Of a stretch of DNA of 64,000 nt, positions 52,134 to 60,204 are shown piece by piece (the first letter of the stretch is position 1; every line of letters starts with the position of its first letter). A program made the translations under genes and the position numbers. The DNA is from Myxococcales bacterium (lineage in GTDB: Bacteria; Myxococcota; Myxococcia; Myxococcales; JAJYLH01): NCBI GenBank assembly GCA_021787845.1, contig JAJYLH010000014.1, positions 26,855-90,854 of the forward strand, given 5' to 3'. Under the pieces are notes generated by a model that saw nothing but the letters and a program-made list of their open reading frames with translations, had not been told where the DNA came from and did not search any database.

Positions 52134-52981
52134 GCCGCGCGGCTCCGTCCGAGGTAGCGCGCGACCGCGGGATCGGCGGCGCGGGCGAACTCGTCTGGGG
52201 GGAGGTCGGCGGCGATGCTGCCCTCCTCGAGGAGGACCAGGCGCGTCGCCACCGCGAACAGCGGCGCCGGGTCGCCCGCCGCGACGAGGGTGACGCCGCC
52301 CACCTCGCGGTGCTCGCGGGCGATGAACCGCGCGATGCGCGCGCAGGCGACGGGATCGAGACCCACGAAGGGGTCGTCATAGAGGCCGACTTCCGGCCGC
52401 GCCACCATCGCCCGGGCGAGCGCCAGGCGCCTTCGCATGCCGCCCGACAGCTCGTGAGGGAGCTTCTCGGCGGCGCTCTCGAGGCCCACCGCCTTGAGCT
52501 GCGCCCGCGCCCGCAAGCGCGCGTCGGCGTCCGCCATTCCGCGCCGCACGAGCGCGAAGGAAACGTTCTCTTCCGCCGTGAGCTGGTCGAAGAGGGCGAG
52601 GTTCTGGAAGCTGAAGCCGAAACGCGCGCGCACGGCCGCGAGGTCCCGCGCCGACAGCGTCGTGAGGTCCAAGAGCGGTGCCGCGCTCCCATCGGGCGCG
52701 TCGCCAGCGATGCCATCGGACCGATCGGTCGGATCGGACGGATCGGTCTGATCCGACGGGCGCCGGAGCATGGCCATGGAAGAGGCGGAAGCGCCAGCGC
52801 CGATGCGCACTCGGCCTTGGTCGGGCCGCACGAGCAGGCACAGGGTCTTCAGGAGCGTCGTCTTCCCCGAGGCGGCGACGCCGACGATGCCGACCAACTC
52901 GCCGGGCTCGACGTGGAGCGACACGTCGTCGAGGGCGCGCCGCTCGCCGAACTGGACCGTCAGATGTTCCGCGTCGATCAC
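52130..52981 (-). CDS. Mla-like ABC ATPase with repeat-derived insertion and altered catalytic residues
   Basis: 283 residues, GTG start overlapping the ubiB stop (GTGA). Walker A GVAASGKTT (~34-42), Q-loop SFQNLALFD, signature LSGGMRRRLALARA (the Mla-type LSGGM). Walker B reads GLYDDPFVGLDP, with Asp for the catalytic Glu, and the H-loop region reads LVAAGDPAP with no His. Residues ~64-104 are an insertion absent from related ATPases, including the translated 9-bp GATC array (SDQTDPSDPTDRSD, ~76-89). It pairs with the two MlaE permeases downstream. ATP hydrolysis may be slow or absent. Confidence 0.87.
   Translation of the reverse strand: MIDAEHLTVQFGERRALDDVSLHVEPGELVGIVGVAASGKTTLLKTLCLLVRPDQGRVRIGAGASASSMAMLRRPSDQTDPSDPTDRSDGIAGDAPDGSAAPLLDLTTLSARDLAAVRARFGFSFQNLALFDQLTAEENVSFALVRRGMADADARLRARAQLKAVGLESAAEKLPHELSGGMRRRLALARAMVARPEVGLYDDPFVGLDPVACARIARFIAREHREVGGVTLVAAGDPAPLFAVATRLVLLEEGSIAADLPPDEFARAADPAVARYLGRSRAA
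52714..52758. repeat. 9-bp GATC array, copy 4 (inside a coding sequence)
   Basis: GATC occurs at 52723, 52732, 52741 and 52750 with a degenerate CATC unit at 52714. It lies in frame within the Mla-like ATPase gene, between Walker A and the Q-loop; the 9-bp period keeps the reading frame. Confidence 0.9.
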
Positions 52982-54678
52982 GACCGTCGCCCGAACAGCT
53001 TGCGCAGGCTGATCTTGTGGATGCGGCCGGAGATGAGCGTCCAGGCGAGGGCGCCGCCGAACAAGGTCGAGGCGAGGACGAGCCCCACGATCGACAGCGC
53101 GGGGATGCCGTGGATCTGCCAGCGCACCTTGCTCTGGGCGAGCAGCTCGAACGACCCGATGATGAGCGCGCTCGCGGTCAGGCCGGAGAAGACGACGATG
53201 CCCAGCCACTTGAGCGCCTGGACGAGCTGCGGTAGCTCGGGCGCCTTGACGTTGACGGCGAACTTGCCCCCTTCGAGGTCGAGCAGCACCTGCGAGAGCT
53301 GGAGCGGTACCTCCGTCAGCAGGCCCTCGAGCTGCAGGAGCGCTCTCAAGAGCCCGCCCGACGCCGAGCGCGGGGAGAGCCTCTCGAAGAGGAGCCGCTT
53401 GGCGTAGGGCAGGGCGACTTCCAGGACGTCCATGTCCGGCGCGATGGTGCGCACGACGCCCTCGAGCGCGACGCCGGCCTTGGTCAGGAGCGCGTATTCC
53501 TTGGGGACCTTGATCCTGTACTTGAGCGCGAGGGACACGATGTCGTCGATCAGCCGCGCGCTCTGCACCTGGGCGAGCTCGAGGCCGAGGTAGCGGTCGA
53601 GGATGTCGCTCGCGTCGTGCCTGAACTGCGAGAGGTTCACCCGGGTGTCGGGGATGCCGACCTTGTAGAGAAGCCGCGTCACCGTGTCCGGATCCTTCAG
53701 GACGATGGCGAGCATCAGGAGGATGATCGTCTCCTGCATCTGCCTGGAGACGTGGCCGACGAGCCCGAAGTCGACGAGGCCGATGCGGCCGCCCTCGAGG
53801 ACGAAGACGTTCCCCGGGTGCGGGTCGGCGTGGAAGACGCCGTCGACGAAGACGCTCGTGAAGACCGCGTCGACCAGGTTCTTCGCGACCTTCTTCCTGT
53901 CGAACGTCGCGTCGGGCGCGGTGATCTTCTCGCCGCGCAGCCGCTCCAAGGTCAGCACCGTCCGGCACGACAGCTCGTGGAAGACCTCGGGAATCTTGAT
54001 GAACGCGCGGCCGGCGTTCAGGTCGACGAAGCGCTGGACGTTCGCCGCCTCGTGGAGGAAGTCGAGCTCCTCGAAGAGGCTCTTCTCGAACTCCTCGACG
54101 ATGCCGGTCGGCGTGTAGATGCCGGTCTCTTCGATCACCCGTTCGAGGAACTGCGCGAGGTAATAGAGCAAGTCCAGGTCGGCGCGGATGCTCTCGGTGA
54201 TGCCCGGCCGCTGCACCTTGACCACCACCTCGCGGCCGTCCTTCAGGTGCGCGGCGTGGACCTGGGCGATGGACGCGCTCGCGAGCGCCTTCTCGTCGAT
54301 GTCGGCGTACAGCTCCGCGACCCGTCGGCCCAGGCCCTTCTCGACCACCTCGCGCACGACCTCGAGCGGCAGCTCCGGCGCCTGGTCTTGGAGCTTGGAG
54401 AGCTCGCGGACGAAGTCCGGCGGCAAGAGGTCGGGGCGGGTCGAGAGCACCTGTCCGAACTTGACGAACGTCGGCCCGAGGTCGGTCAGCATCGTCCGGA
54501 AGCGCTCGGCGGTGCTCTTGCGCCGTTCCTCGGGGCTGACCTCGGTCTTCGGGCGGATGCCCAGCCGTTCGAACAGGCGGGCGCGCTCCAGGATGTCGCC
54601 GAAACCGTGACGGGCGATGACCGCGCTGATCTGTCGCAGGCGCGAGAGGTTCTTGCCAGCCTGGCGGAGCCCGGGCAT
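52978..54678 (-). CDS. ubiB: UbiB/ABC1 (ADCK) family atypical kinase
   Basis: 566 residues. The KxGQ motif [13 protein letters not shown], the Ala-rich loop [32 protein letters not shown] and VDFGLVGH are all present. Two C-terminal TM helices (~505-545) anchor it. UbiB proteins are ATPases needed for ubiquinone biosynthesis and lipid handling. Here it is the first gene of an overlapping operon with an Mla-like ATPase and two permeases, so a role in lipid or quinone transport is an attractive inference. ATG 54678 is chosen by conservation. Confidence 0.9.
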   Translation of the reverse strand: MPGLRQAGKNLSRLRQISAVIARHGFGDILERARLFERLGIRPKTEVSPEERRKSTAERFRTMLTDLGPTFVKFGQVLSTRPDLLPPDFVRELSKLQDQAPELPLEVVREVVEKGLGRRVAELYADIDEKALASASIAQVHAAHLKDGREVVVKVQRPGITESIRADLDLLYYLAQFLERVIEETGIYTPTGIVEEFEKSLFEELDFLHEAANVQRFVDLNAGRAFIKIPEVFHELSCRTVLTLERLRGEKITAPDATFDRKKVAKNLVDAVFTSVFVDGVFHADPHPGNVFVLEGGRIGLVDFGLVGHVSRQMQETIILLMLAIVLKDPDTVTRLLYKVGIPDTRVNLSQFRHDASDILDRYLGLELAQVQSARLIDDIVSLALKYRIKVPKEYALLTKAGVALEGVVRTIAPDMDVLEVALPYAKRLLFERLSPRSASGGLLRALLQLEGLLTEVPLQLSQVLLDLEGGKFAVNVKAPELPQLVQALKWLGIVVFSGLTASALIIGSFELLAQSKVRWQIHGIPALSIVGLVLASTLFGGALAWTLISGRIHKISLRKLFGRRS

Positions 54679-54811
54679 CGGCTGGCGAACGTAACACGCG
54701 CAGGGCGGCGGTCTAGGAATTCGCCCGCATGGCTGAAACGATTCCGCCCGCGCCGAGTCTGCGAATCCGGGCGGCGAAGACCGAGCTCTCGCCGACGGAG
54801 GACCAAGGGCG

Positions 54812-55147
54812 ATGTCGAACAAGCTGTACGGAATCATCCTGGGCGCCGGATTCCTCCTGATGATCGGCCTCTACGTCGACGGCGCGACGCAGGGGTCGAG
54901 GCTCGCGGCGAAGGCGCGGCACGAGGGGCTCGCCGCGGTGGCGCTGAACATCCGCGAAATCGAATGCACGGCGTGCCGCGCGTCGATTCGCGACGACCTC
55001 TTGAAGACGCCCGGCGTCGACGAGCTCGCGGTGGATCACGACGGGATGGTGGTCGCCTATGAGCCGAAGCGGACCACGCCCGCGGCGCTGGTGGCGGTCG
55101 TCGACGATGCCGGCTACCACGCGAGCGTCCGCCCCGGTGCGCCGTAG
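54812..55147 (+). CDS. Membrane-anchored heavy-metal-associated (HMA) domain protein
   Basis: 111 residues. An N-terminal hydrophobic helix (GIILGAGFLLMIGLYVDGA, ~7-25) is followed by a single HMA-like domain with the metal-binding ECTACRAS (CxxC) and the beta-alpha-beta ending AALVAVVDDAGYHASV. It probably binds Cu or a similar soft metal outside the cytoplasm. No transporter ATPase is adjacent. Confidence 0.75.
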   Translation: MSNKLYGIILGAGFLLMIGLYVDGATQGSRLAAKARHEGLAAVALNIREIECTACRASIRDDLLKTPGVDELAVDHDGMVVAYEPKRTTPAALVAVVDDAGYHASVRPGAP

Positions 55148-55183
55148 CCGGAGCGGGAACCTCCTCACTCGCGCCGAATCGTG

Positions 55184-55238
55184 GATCGGACCGATCGGAC
55201 CGATCGGACCGATCCGACCGATCGGTCTGATCCCATCG
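55184..55238. repeat. 9-bp GATC array, copy 5 (longest)
   Basis: GATC occurs at 55184, 55193, 55202, 55211, 55220 and 55229, six units, between convergent genes. Confidence 0.9.
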
Positions 55239-55289
55239 ATATCGCCCGCGACGCCCGCGACCCTAACTGCGAGCCACCGGGCGCTTCGT

Positions 55290-55907
55290 TCATTTCGTCC
55301 ACCTTGGGTCGCGCACCCGATGGCGGATGGCGTCGAACAGGTCGGGCACGGTCGAGGTGCTCGCGCGCTTGGCGATCCACGCGGGAACGGAGCCGCCGGG
55401 GTTCGTCAGCACGGTGTAGACGAGGCGCGTTCCCCCCTTGCCGTCCGGCGAGACCTGGTACGAGCCGTCGTTGACCGGCACTCGCACGACGCCGTCGACC
55501 GGCTTCGGTCCCCGGTCGTTCGCGAGCGTCCACGAGCGCTCGAAGCGCTGCGTCTTCTCGTCCGCGACGAGCTTGACGCAGACCGTGTAGTCGCGGTCGC
55601 TGATGATCGGGGGGGAGACCCGCTCGTAGTAGACGGTGCCGCCCGCGCAGGGGCCGAGCTTCTTCACCTGCACCAGGTACGGCATGAACTCGGCCTCGTG
55701 CGCGAAGTCCTTGACCACCTTCCACACCGCCTCGGGCGTCGCTTTCAGGTCGGTGGTCGCCCGCACCTCGCGCGCATTCGCGCTCTGGATGTCGCGGTAG
55801 ACGATGCGCGTCGTGCCGTCGTCGCTCGCGGTGATCCACGGCACCTTCGCCGGACCCTTCGCCGCCGTCGCCGCGCCGAGCAGGAGCGTTGCCGCAAGCC
55901 ACGTCAT
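55290..55907 (-). CDS. Exported START/SRPBCC-domain protein
   Basis: 205 residues. A short signal peptide (MTWLAATLLLGAATA) is followed by a START-like fold: VRATTDLKATPEAVWKVVKD, then VYYERVSPP and ISDRDYTV, with a C-terminal helix. Such domains bind hydrophobic ligands. GAGGTGA precedes the ATG. Given the neighbouring lipid-transport genes it could handle lipids in the periplasm, but ligand and role are unknown. Confidence 0.75.
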   Translation of the reverse strand: MTWLAATLLLGAATAAKGPAKVPWITASDDGTTRIVYRDIQSANAREVRATTDLKATPEAVWKVVKDFAHEAEFMPYLVQVKKLGPCAGGTVYYERVSPPIISDRDYTVCVKLVADEKTQRFERSWTLANDRGPKPVDGVVRVPVNDGSYQVSPDGKGGTRLVYTVLTNPGGSVPAWIAKRASTSTVPDLFDAIRHRVRDPRWTK

Positions 55908-55954
55908 CCGTCACCTCGCCCAAGAAACCGGCTGGCAGCTCTGGAACCATCGTT

Positions 55955-56030
55955 GGAGCCGGACACGTGAGTGTCCGGGTCGGACACCGCATCTCGGGCC
56001 TACCCGGACGCTGAGGTGTCCGGGCTCGAA
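55955..56030. repeat. Double-hairpin repeat, copy A
   Basis: The left arm GGAGCCGGACACGTGAGTGT continues to CCGGGT; its right arm ACCCGGACGCTGAGGTGTCC is imperfectly complementary. The left arm itself folds as CCGGACAC-GTGA-GTGTCCGG. It lies between the START and LOG genes. Confidence 0.8.
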
Positions 56031-56069
56031 GTCGAGGGACGTGCCAGCCCAACCCTCCAGCGGTCGAAG

Positions 56070-56642
56070 TCACCCGAGCTTGGAGGCGACGCTGCCGCTC
56101 AGCTTGGGCGCGTGTTCCAGCCCATCGAGAGCGCTCTCGGCCGTCGAGGCGAACGCGACCAGCTCCAGGTGGGCTGGCCGGGCGAAGCCCGAGCGCACGA
56201 CGTCGCGCAAGAGCCGTTCGAGCGCGTCCCAGGCGCCGCCGACGTTGGCGACGACGATCGGCCGGTCGTGCAGGCCGAGCTGCTTCCACGAGAGGATCTC
56301 GAACAGCTCGTCCAAGGTCCCGAACCCGCCGCCCAGGACCAGAAAGCCGTCGGCGAGCTCGCTCACCTTCGCCTTGCGCTCGTGCATCGACTCGACCACG
56401 ACCAACTCGGTCAAGCTCGTGTGCGCGACCTCCCTGGCCTCGATGAACCGGGGGATGACGCCGACCACCTCGGCCCCGCCTTCGAGCGCGGCATCGGCGA
56501 GCGCGCCCATCAGCCCCACGCGACCACCGCCGTAGACCAGCCGGTGCCCGCGGGCGGCGAGGAGCTTCCCCAGCGCGCGCGCCTCGCGCACGTGCGCCTG
56601 GTCGAGCCCGGGCGACGAGCCACAGAAGACCGCGACGTTCAC
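56070..56642 (-). CDS. LOG-family nucleotide phosphoribohydrolase
   Basis: 190 residues from a GTG with an excellent Shine-Dalgarno (GGAGGTGA, 5 nt). VAVFCGSSPG, LVYGGGRVGLMGALADAAL, ESMHERKAKVSELADGF and LGGGFGTLDELFE are the LOG-family motifs (usually PGGxGTxxE; here LGGGFGTLDE). The enzyme cleaves nucleoside 5'-monophosphates to free base plus ribose phosphate. The labels lysine decarboxylase and TIGR00730 also circulate for it. A longer ATG start (~56683) is possible. Confidence 0.9.
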   Translation of the reverse strand: MNVAVFCGSSPGLDQAHVREARALGKLLAARGHRLVYGGGRVGLMGALADAALEGGAEVVGVIPRFIEAREVAHTSLTELVVVESMHERKAKVSELADGFLVLGGGFGTLDELFEILSWKQLGLHDRPIVVANVGGAWDALERLLRDVVRSGFARPAHLELVAFASTAESALDGLEHAPKLSGSVASKLG

Positions 56643-56715
56643 CCTCACCTCCGCCGGCGCTGGCTCCTGCTGCGCCTCGCCCATCCTAACCGCGACGGGG
56701 GCGTCGCCGCCCGCG

Positions 56716-56761
56716 ACGATGACCGATCCGTCCGATCCGACCGATCGGTCCGATCGTCGCC
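56716..56761. repeat. 9-bp GATC array, copy 6
   Basis: GATC occurs at 56725, 56734, 56743 and 56752, preceded by a degenerate unit at 56716. It lies in the divergent region between the LOG gene and rpsH. Confidence 0.88.
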
Positions 56762-56838
56762 GACAGGAGCGAACGTCGCCGGGCCACGGCCCCGCGGCGG
56801 CCTCCCGAGCGTCCTGGCGAGCCGCCGGAAACTTTCGC

Positions 56839-56867
56839 TTGCATTCCGGATCGGCCCCGAGTAGAAG
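56839..56867 (+). promoter_or_regulatory. Sigma-70-like promoter of the distal spc operon
   Basis: TTGCAT, a 17-bp spacer and TAGAAG form a good -35/-10 pair 157 bp upstream of rpsH, leaving a long 5' leader. It supports independent transcription of the rpsH-map cluster. Confidence 0.6.
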
Positions 56868-57023
56868 GCGCGACCCCTTCGCTTCCGGGCGGCGGGGCGG
56901 ACCGAGCCCGCAGGAGAGCGGAAGCGGTCCCGACGAACGAGCCCGTCTTTGCGTCCCGTTCACGCGGGAGACCTCGGGCCGCTGTGGTCGTCCTCCGGGA
57001 CGGCTTTGAGAGAGGAAGCCCAC

Positions 57024-57422
57024 ATGCCGTTGACCGACCCGATCGCCGATTTGCTCACGCGCATCCGCAACGCGCAGCGCATGGGCCATGACGCGCTGTC
57101 GCTGCCGGGCTCCAAGCTCAAGCACAAGCTCGCCGAGGTCCTCTCGCAGGAGGGTTATCTGGGCGAGGTCGCCTTCGACAGCTCGGGTCCCCAGGGCCGC
57201 ATCACCATCAACCTGAAGTACGGGCCGGGCAAGGCGCCCATCATCAACGAGCTCAAGCGCGTCAGCCGCCCCGGCCGCCGCGTCTACGTCGGGGTCGGCG
57301 ACGTCCCCCGGGTCAAGAACGGCCTCGGCATCGCCGTGCTCTCCACCTCCAAAGGGTTGATGGTCGACCGCGAGGCCCGCCGCCAGCGGGTCGGAGGCGA
57401 GCTGCTCTGCACCATCTGGTAA
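57024..57422 (+). CDS. rpsH: 30S ribosomal protein S8
   Basis: 132 residues. MPLTDPIADLLTRIRNAQRM at the start and the ending GLMVDREARRQRVGGELLCTIW (S8 ends GGE.LC.VW) identify it. It binds the central domain of 16S rRNA and is a translational repressor of spc operons. RBS AGAGGAAG. Unusually it is the first gene of this cluster; rpsN and rplE are not upstream. Confidence 0.98.
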   Translation: MPLTDPIADLLTRIRNAQRMGHDALSLPGSKLKHKLAEVLSQEGYLGEVAFDSSGPQGRITINLKYGPGKAPIINELKRVSRPGRRVYVGVGDVPRVKNGLGIAVLSTSKGLMVDREARRQRVGGELLCTIW

Positions 57423-57458
57423 CCCCCGACCGAGTGGTCGCGACGAGGAACTGAGAAG

Positions 57459-58016
57459 ATGTCCCGCATCGGCAAACAACCGGTCAAGCTCCCGCCCAAG
57501 GTGAAGGTCGTCATCGACGGCGACCTGGTCCAGGTGGAAGGCCCCAAGGGCAAGACGCAGCAGCGCCTGCCCGGCGTCAAGTTCGAGGTCAAGGACAGCG
57601 CGGTCCACGTCAGCCGGCCCGACGACTCCCGCCAGTCGCGCGCCCTGCACGGGCTGTCCCGGGCGCTGGTCCAGAACATGGTCAAGGGGGTCACCATCGG
57701 GTTCGAGCGCAAGCTCGAGCTCTACGGCGTCGGCTTCAAGGCGGAGATCAAGGGCAAGGAGGCGATCAGCTTCAACGTCGGCCTCTCCCACCCGGCTCTC
57801 TACCCGCTTCCCGAAGGGATCAGCGCCGAGTGGAAGGAGACCAAGAGCGGCGACAAGCAGGGCGAGCTGACCTTGCGCGGGGTGAACAAGGAGCTCATCG
57901 GCCGCGCCGCCTCGGAGATTCGCAAGCTGCGCCCGCCGGAGCCGTACAAGGGCAAGGGCATCCGCTACCAGAACGAGCGCGTGCGCCGCAAGCAGGGCAA
58001 GACCGGAGCGGCTTAA
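57459..58016 (+). CDS. rplF: 50S ribosomal protein L6
   Basis: 185 residues. MSRIGKQPVKLP, VEGPKGKTQQRLP and the C-terminal RKLRPPEPYKGKGIRYQNE are canonical for L6 near the GTPase centre of the large subunit. Confidence 0.98.
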   Translation: MSRIGKQPVKLPPKVKVVIDGDLVQVEGPKGKTQQRLPGVKFEVKDSAVHVSRPDDSRQSRALHGLSRALVQNMVKGVTIGFERKLELYGVGFKAEIKGKEAISFNVGLSHPALYPLPEGISAEWKETKSGDKQGELTLRGVNKELIGRAASEIRKLRPPEPYKGKGIRYQNERVRRKQGKTGAA

Positions 58017-58103
58017 GACGAACCAGCCGGCGCGACGGGGGTCGCGGCGGCAACGAACCCGCTCATCCCGCGGTCGATGGGTGAGCGAGGCCAGGATGGG
58101 ATG

Positions 58104-58460
58104 ATGTCGAAACTCGATGCGCTCGGCTACCGAAAGGCCCGCGTCCGCAAGAAGATCTCGGGCACTCCCCAGCGCCCGCGGCTGTCGGTCTACCGCAGCC
58201 TCGTCCACATGTACGCGCAGGTCATCGACGACGCGACCGGCAAGACCCTCGCCCACGCCTCGACCCTCTCGCCGGAGATCAAGGACGGCCTGGCGGAGCT
58301 GGACAAGACCAAGGCGGCGAAGAAGGTGGGCGAGCTGGTCGCGAAGAAGTGCCTGGAGAAGCAGATCGACCAGGTGGTCTTCGACCGCAACGGGCTCGAC
58401 TACCACGGGCGGGTGGCGGCGGTGGCCGAGGGCGCCAGGGAAGCGGGCTTGAAGTTTTAG
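58104..58460 (+). CDS. rplR: 50S ribosomal protein L18
   Basis: 118 residues. [37 protein letters not shown] and the ending [20 protein letters not shown] are diagnostic. L18 binds 5S rRNA. Tandem ATG codons at 58101/58104; the second gives better SD spacing (AGGA). Confidence 0.98.
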   Translation: MSKLDALGYRKARVRKKISGTPQRPRLSVYRSLVHMYAQVIDDATGKTLAHASTLSPEIKDGLAELDKTKAAKKVGELVAKKCLEKQIDQVVFDRNGLDYHGRVAAVAEGAREAGLKF

Positions 58461-58505
58461 GCAGAGAAGGCCGCGACTGAGCGAGCGCGGCAAGGTGAGG
58501 GCAAC

Positions 58506-59024
58506 GTGGCGCGACCGATCAATGCGAACGACCTCGACCTGGCGGAGCGGGTGGTGCACATCAACCGCTGCGCCAAGGTGGTCAAGGGCGGCCGGCGGTT
58601 CAGCTTCTCCGCGCTGATCGTCGTCGGCGACAACGCCGGCCACGTCGGGGCGGGCCTGGGCAAGGCGAACGAGGTGCCCGAGGCCATCCGCAAGGGAACG
58701 GAGCAGGCGAAGAAGGCGCTCTTCGAGGTGCCGCTCAGCGGCTCGACCATCCCGCACGAGGTCCGGGGCCACTTCGGCGCGGGCCACGTGGTGCTCCGGC
58801 CGGCGGGCGAGGGCACCGGCGTCATCGCGGGCGGCAGCGTCCGGGCGGTGCTCGAGGCGGCGGGCGTTCGCAACGTCCTGACCAAGTGCCAGGGCTCGCG
58901 CAACCCGCACAACGTGGTCAAGGCGACCATCCAGGGCTTGAAGCAGCTCTCGTCGCTCGAGGACACGGCGCGCCGGCGCGGCAAGGACGTGAGGGAAATC
59001 CGGCCCAAGGTGGCCGAGGCGTAG
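58506..59024 (+). CDS. rpsE: 30S ribosomal protein S5
   Basis: 172 residues, GTG start. [40 protein letters not shown] and [19 protein letters not shown] are canonical. S5 acts in decoding fidelity. A GATC array lies immediately after its stop. Confidence 0.98.
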   Translation: MARPINANDLDLAERVVHINRCAKVVKGGRRFSFSALIVVGDNAGHVGAGLGKANEVPEAIRKGTEQAKKALFEVPLSGSTIPHEVRGHFGAGHVVLRPAGEGTGVIAGGSVRAVLEAAGVRNVLTKCQGSRNPHNVVKATIQGLKQLSSLEDTARRRGKDVREIRPKVAEA

Positions 59025-59032
59025 GCTGGACG

Positions 59033-59078
59033 AATCAGACCGATCCGACGGATCCGACCGATCGGTCCGATCGTCGAG
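59033..59078. repeat. 9-bp GATC array, copy 7 (inside the ribosomal operon)
   Basis: GATC occurs at 59042, 59051, 59060 and 59069, with a degenerate AATC unit at 59033. It fills most of the 68-bp rpsE-rpmD gap. Confidence 0.9.
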
Positions 59079-59092
59079 ACGAGGGACAGGCG

Positions 59093-59320
59093 ATGGCAGC
59101 GCTGAAGGTGACGCTGGTACGGAGCATGAGCGGCCACACGGTGCGGCACCGGGCGACCTTGACGGGCCTGGGGCTGACCCGAGTCGGCAAGACGCGGATC
59201 CTGCCGGACACGAAGGCGACCCGCGGGATGATCGACCAGGTGGGCTTCCTCGTGAAGTGGGAGCCGACCGACCAGCCGTTCGTGCCGTTCGGCAAGCGGG
59301 CGCAGGCGGCGAAGAAGTAG
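59093..59320 (+). CDS. rpmD: 50S ribosomal protein L30
   Basis: 75 residues. LKVTLVRSMSGHTVRHRATL, LTRVGKTRILPDTKATRGMI and VGFLVKWE match L30, with a ~15-residue C-terminal tail beyond the usual ~60. The ATG at 59093 follows GAGGGACAGG directly after the GATC array. Confidence 0.93.
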   Translation: MAALKVTLVRSMSGHTVRHRATLTGLGLTRVGKTRILPDTKATRGMIDQVGFLVKWEPTDQPFVPFGKRAQAAKK

Positions 59321-59428
59321 CGACTCAGGAGCTCGCTCCTCCGGCCTGGGCCTGGCTCAGGGGCGGAATGGGGCGAGCACGGCTCGGGTTTTTCGCGGGT
59401 CAACCGCGGCCCGAAGCGGAGCGAGACG

Positions 59429-59932
59429 ATGAACGAGCTGTCCAAGCTGAAGAAGCCGCGCGGGTCGACGAAGAAGAAGACGCGGGTCGGCCGCGGCCAG
59501 TCGTCCGGGCTGGGGAAGACGGCCGGGCGCGGTGGCAAGGGCCAGAAGGCCCGCACGGGCAACATGCACTTCGCCGGGTTCGAGGGCGGCCAGATGCCCC
59601 TGGCGCGCCGGCTGCCCAAGCGGGGGTTCGTCAACATCCGCCGCGAGGAGTACGAGCTCGTGCACCTGCGCGACTTCGAGGGGCTCGAGGCGGGGACGGT
59701 GCTCGACCTCGACAAGCTCATCGAGGCGGGGCTCGTCAAGGACCAGAAGAGGCTCGTGAAGGTGCTGGGCGACGGCGAGGTGTCGGTCGCGCTCACCGTC
59801 CACGCGCACAAGTTCAGCGCCTCGGCGAAGTCGAAGATCGAAGCGGCCGGCGGGCGCGCCGAGACCATCGTGCGTTTCGGCGAGAAGGCCGGCAAGAAGG
59901 CGGCAGACCCGCCCGCGGCTCGAGAGACATGA
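59429..59932 (+). CDS. rplO: 50S ribosomal protein L15
   Basis: 167 residues. KKKTRVGRGQSSGLGKTAGR, GGKGQKARTG and FEGGQMPLARRLPKRGF are canonical for L15, a late-assembly 23S rRNA-binding protein. It is followed by a 272-bp gap filled by repeats before secY. Confidence 0.98.
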   Translation: MNELSKLKKPRGSTKKKTRVGRGQSSGLGKTAGRGGKGQKARTGNMHFAGFEGGQMPLARRLPKRGFVNIRREEYELVHLRDFEGLEAGTVLDLDKLIEAGLVKDQKRLVKVLGDGEVSVALTVHAHKFSASAKSKIEAAGGRAETIVRFGEKAGKKAADPPAARET

Positions 59933-59958
59933 AGCGTGCCTATCCGGTCGACGCACCT

Positions 59959-60042
59959 GGAGCCGGACTTGGAGCCGGACACCTCAGTGTCCGGGTACTG
60001 CCGAGGCCCACGAAACCCGGACACTCACGTGTCCAGCTCCAG
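59959..60042. repeat. Double-hairpin repeat, copy B (rplO-secY gap)
   Basis: GGAGCCGGACACCTCAGTGT, then CCGGGT, a ~20-bp centre containing CCCACGAAA, then CCCGGACACTCACGTGTCC. The left end is partly duplicated (GGAGCCGGACTTGGAGCCGG). Confidence 0.85.
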
Positions 60043-60145
60043 CGTCGAGGTGAGTGCGTCAACCGGGAAGGCATGACATGAAGCACTCACGGCACGCCCC
60101 TCGACTGTGCTCGGGACGAGCGGGGAAGTTGCGGAAGCCAGGCGA

Positions 60146-60181
60146 GTAGGATGGGCTGCGCTGTCGCTCCACCCATCCTAC
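60146..60181. repeat. GTAGGATGGG hairpin upstream of secY
   Basis: Perfect 10-bp arms GTAGGATGGG / CCCATCCTAC with a 16-nt loop, ending 23 bp before the secY start codon. It might modulate readthrough or secY translation, or may simply be an intergenic repeat. Confidence 0.6.
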
Positions 60182-60204
60182 GGAGCGGGGAAAAGGGGTA
60201 GCTC

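Noticed and set aside
53617..55062. Rightward 481-codon open frame opposite ubiB
   Set aside because: The leftward frame contains all UbiB motifs; the rightward translation is a low-complexity shadow.
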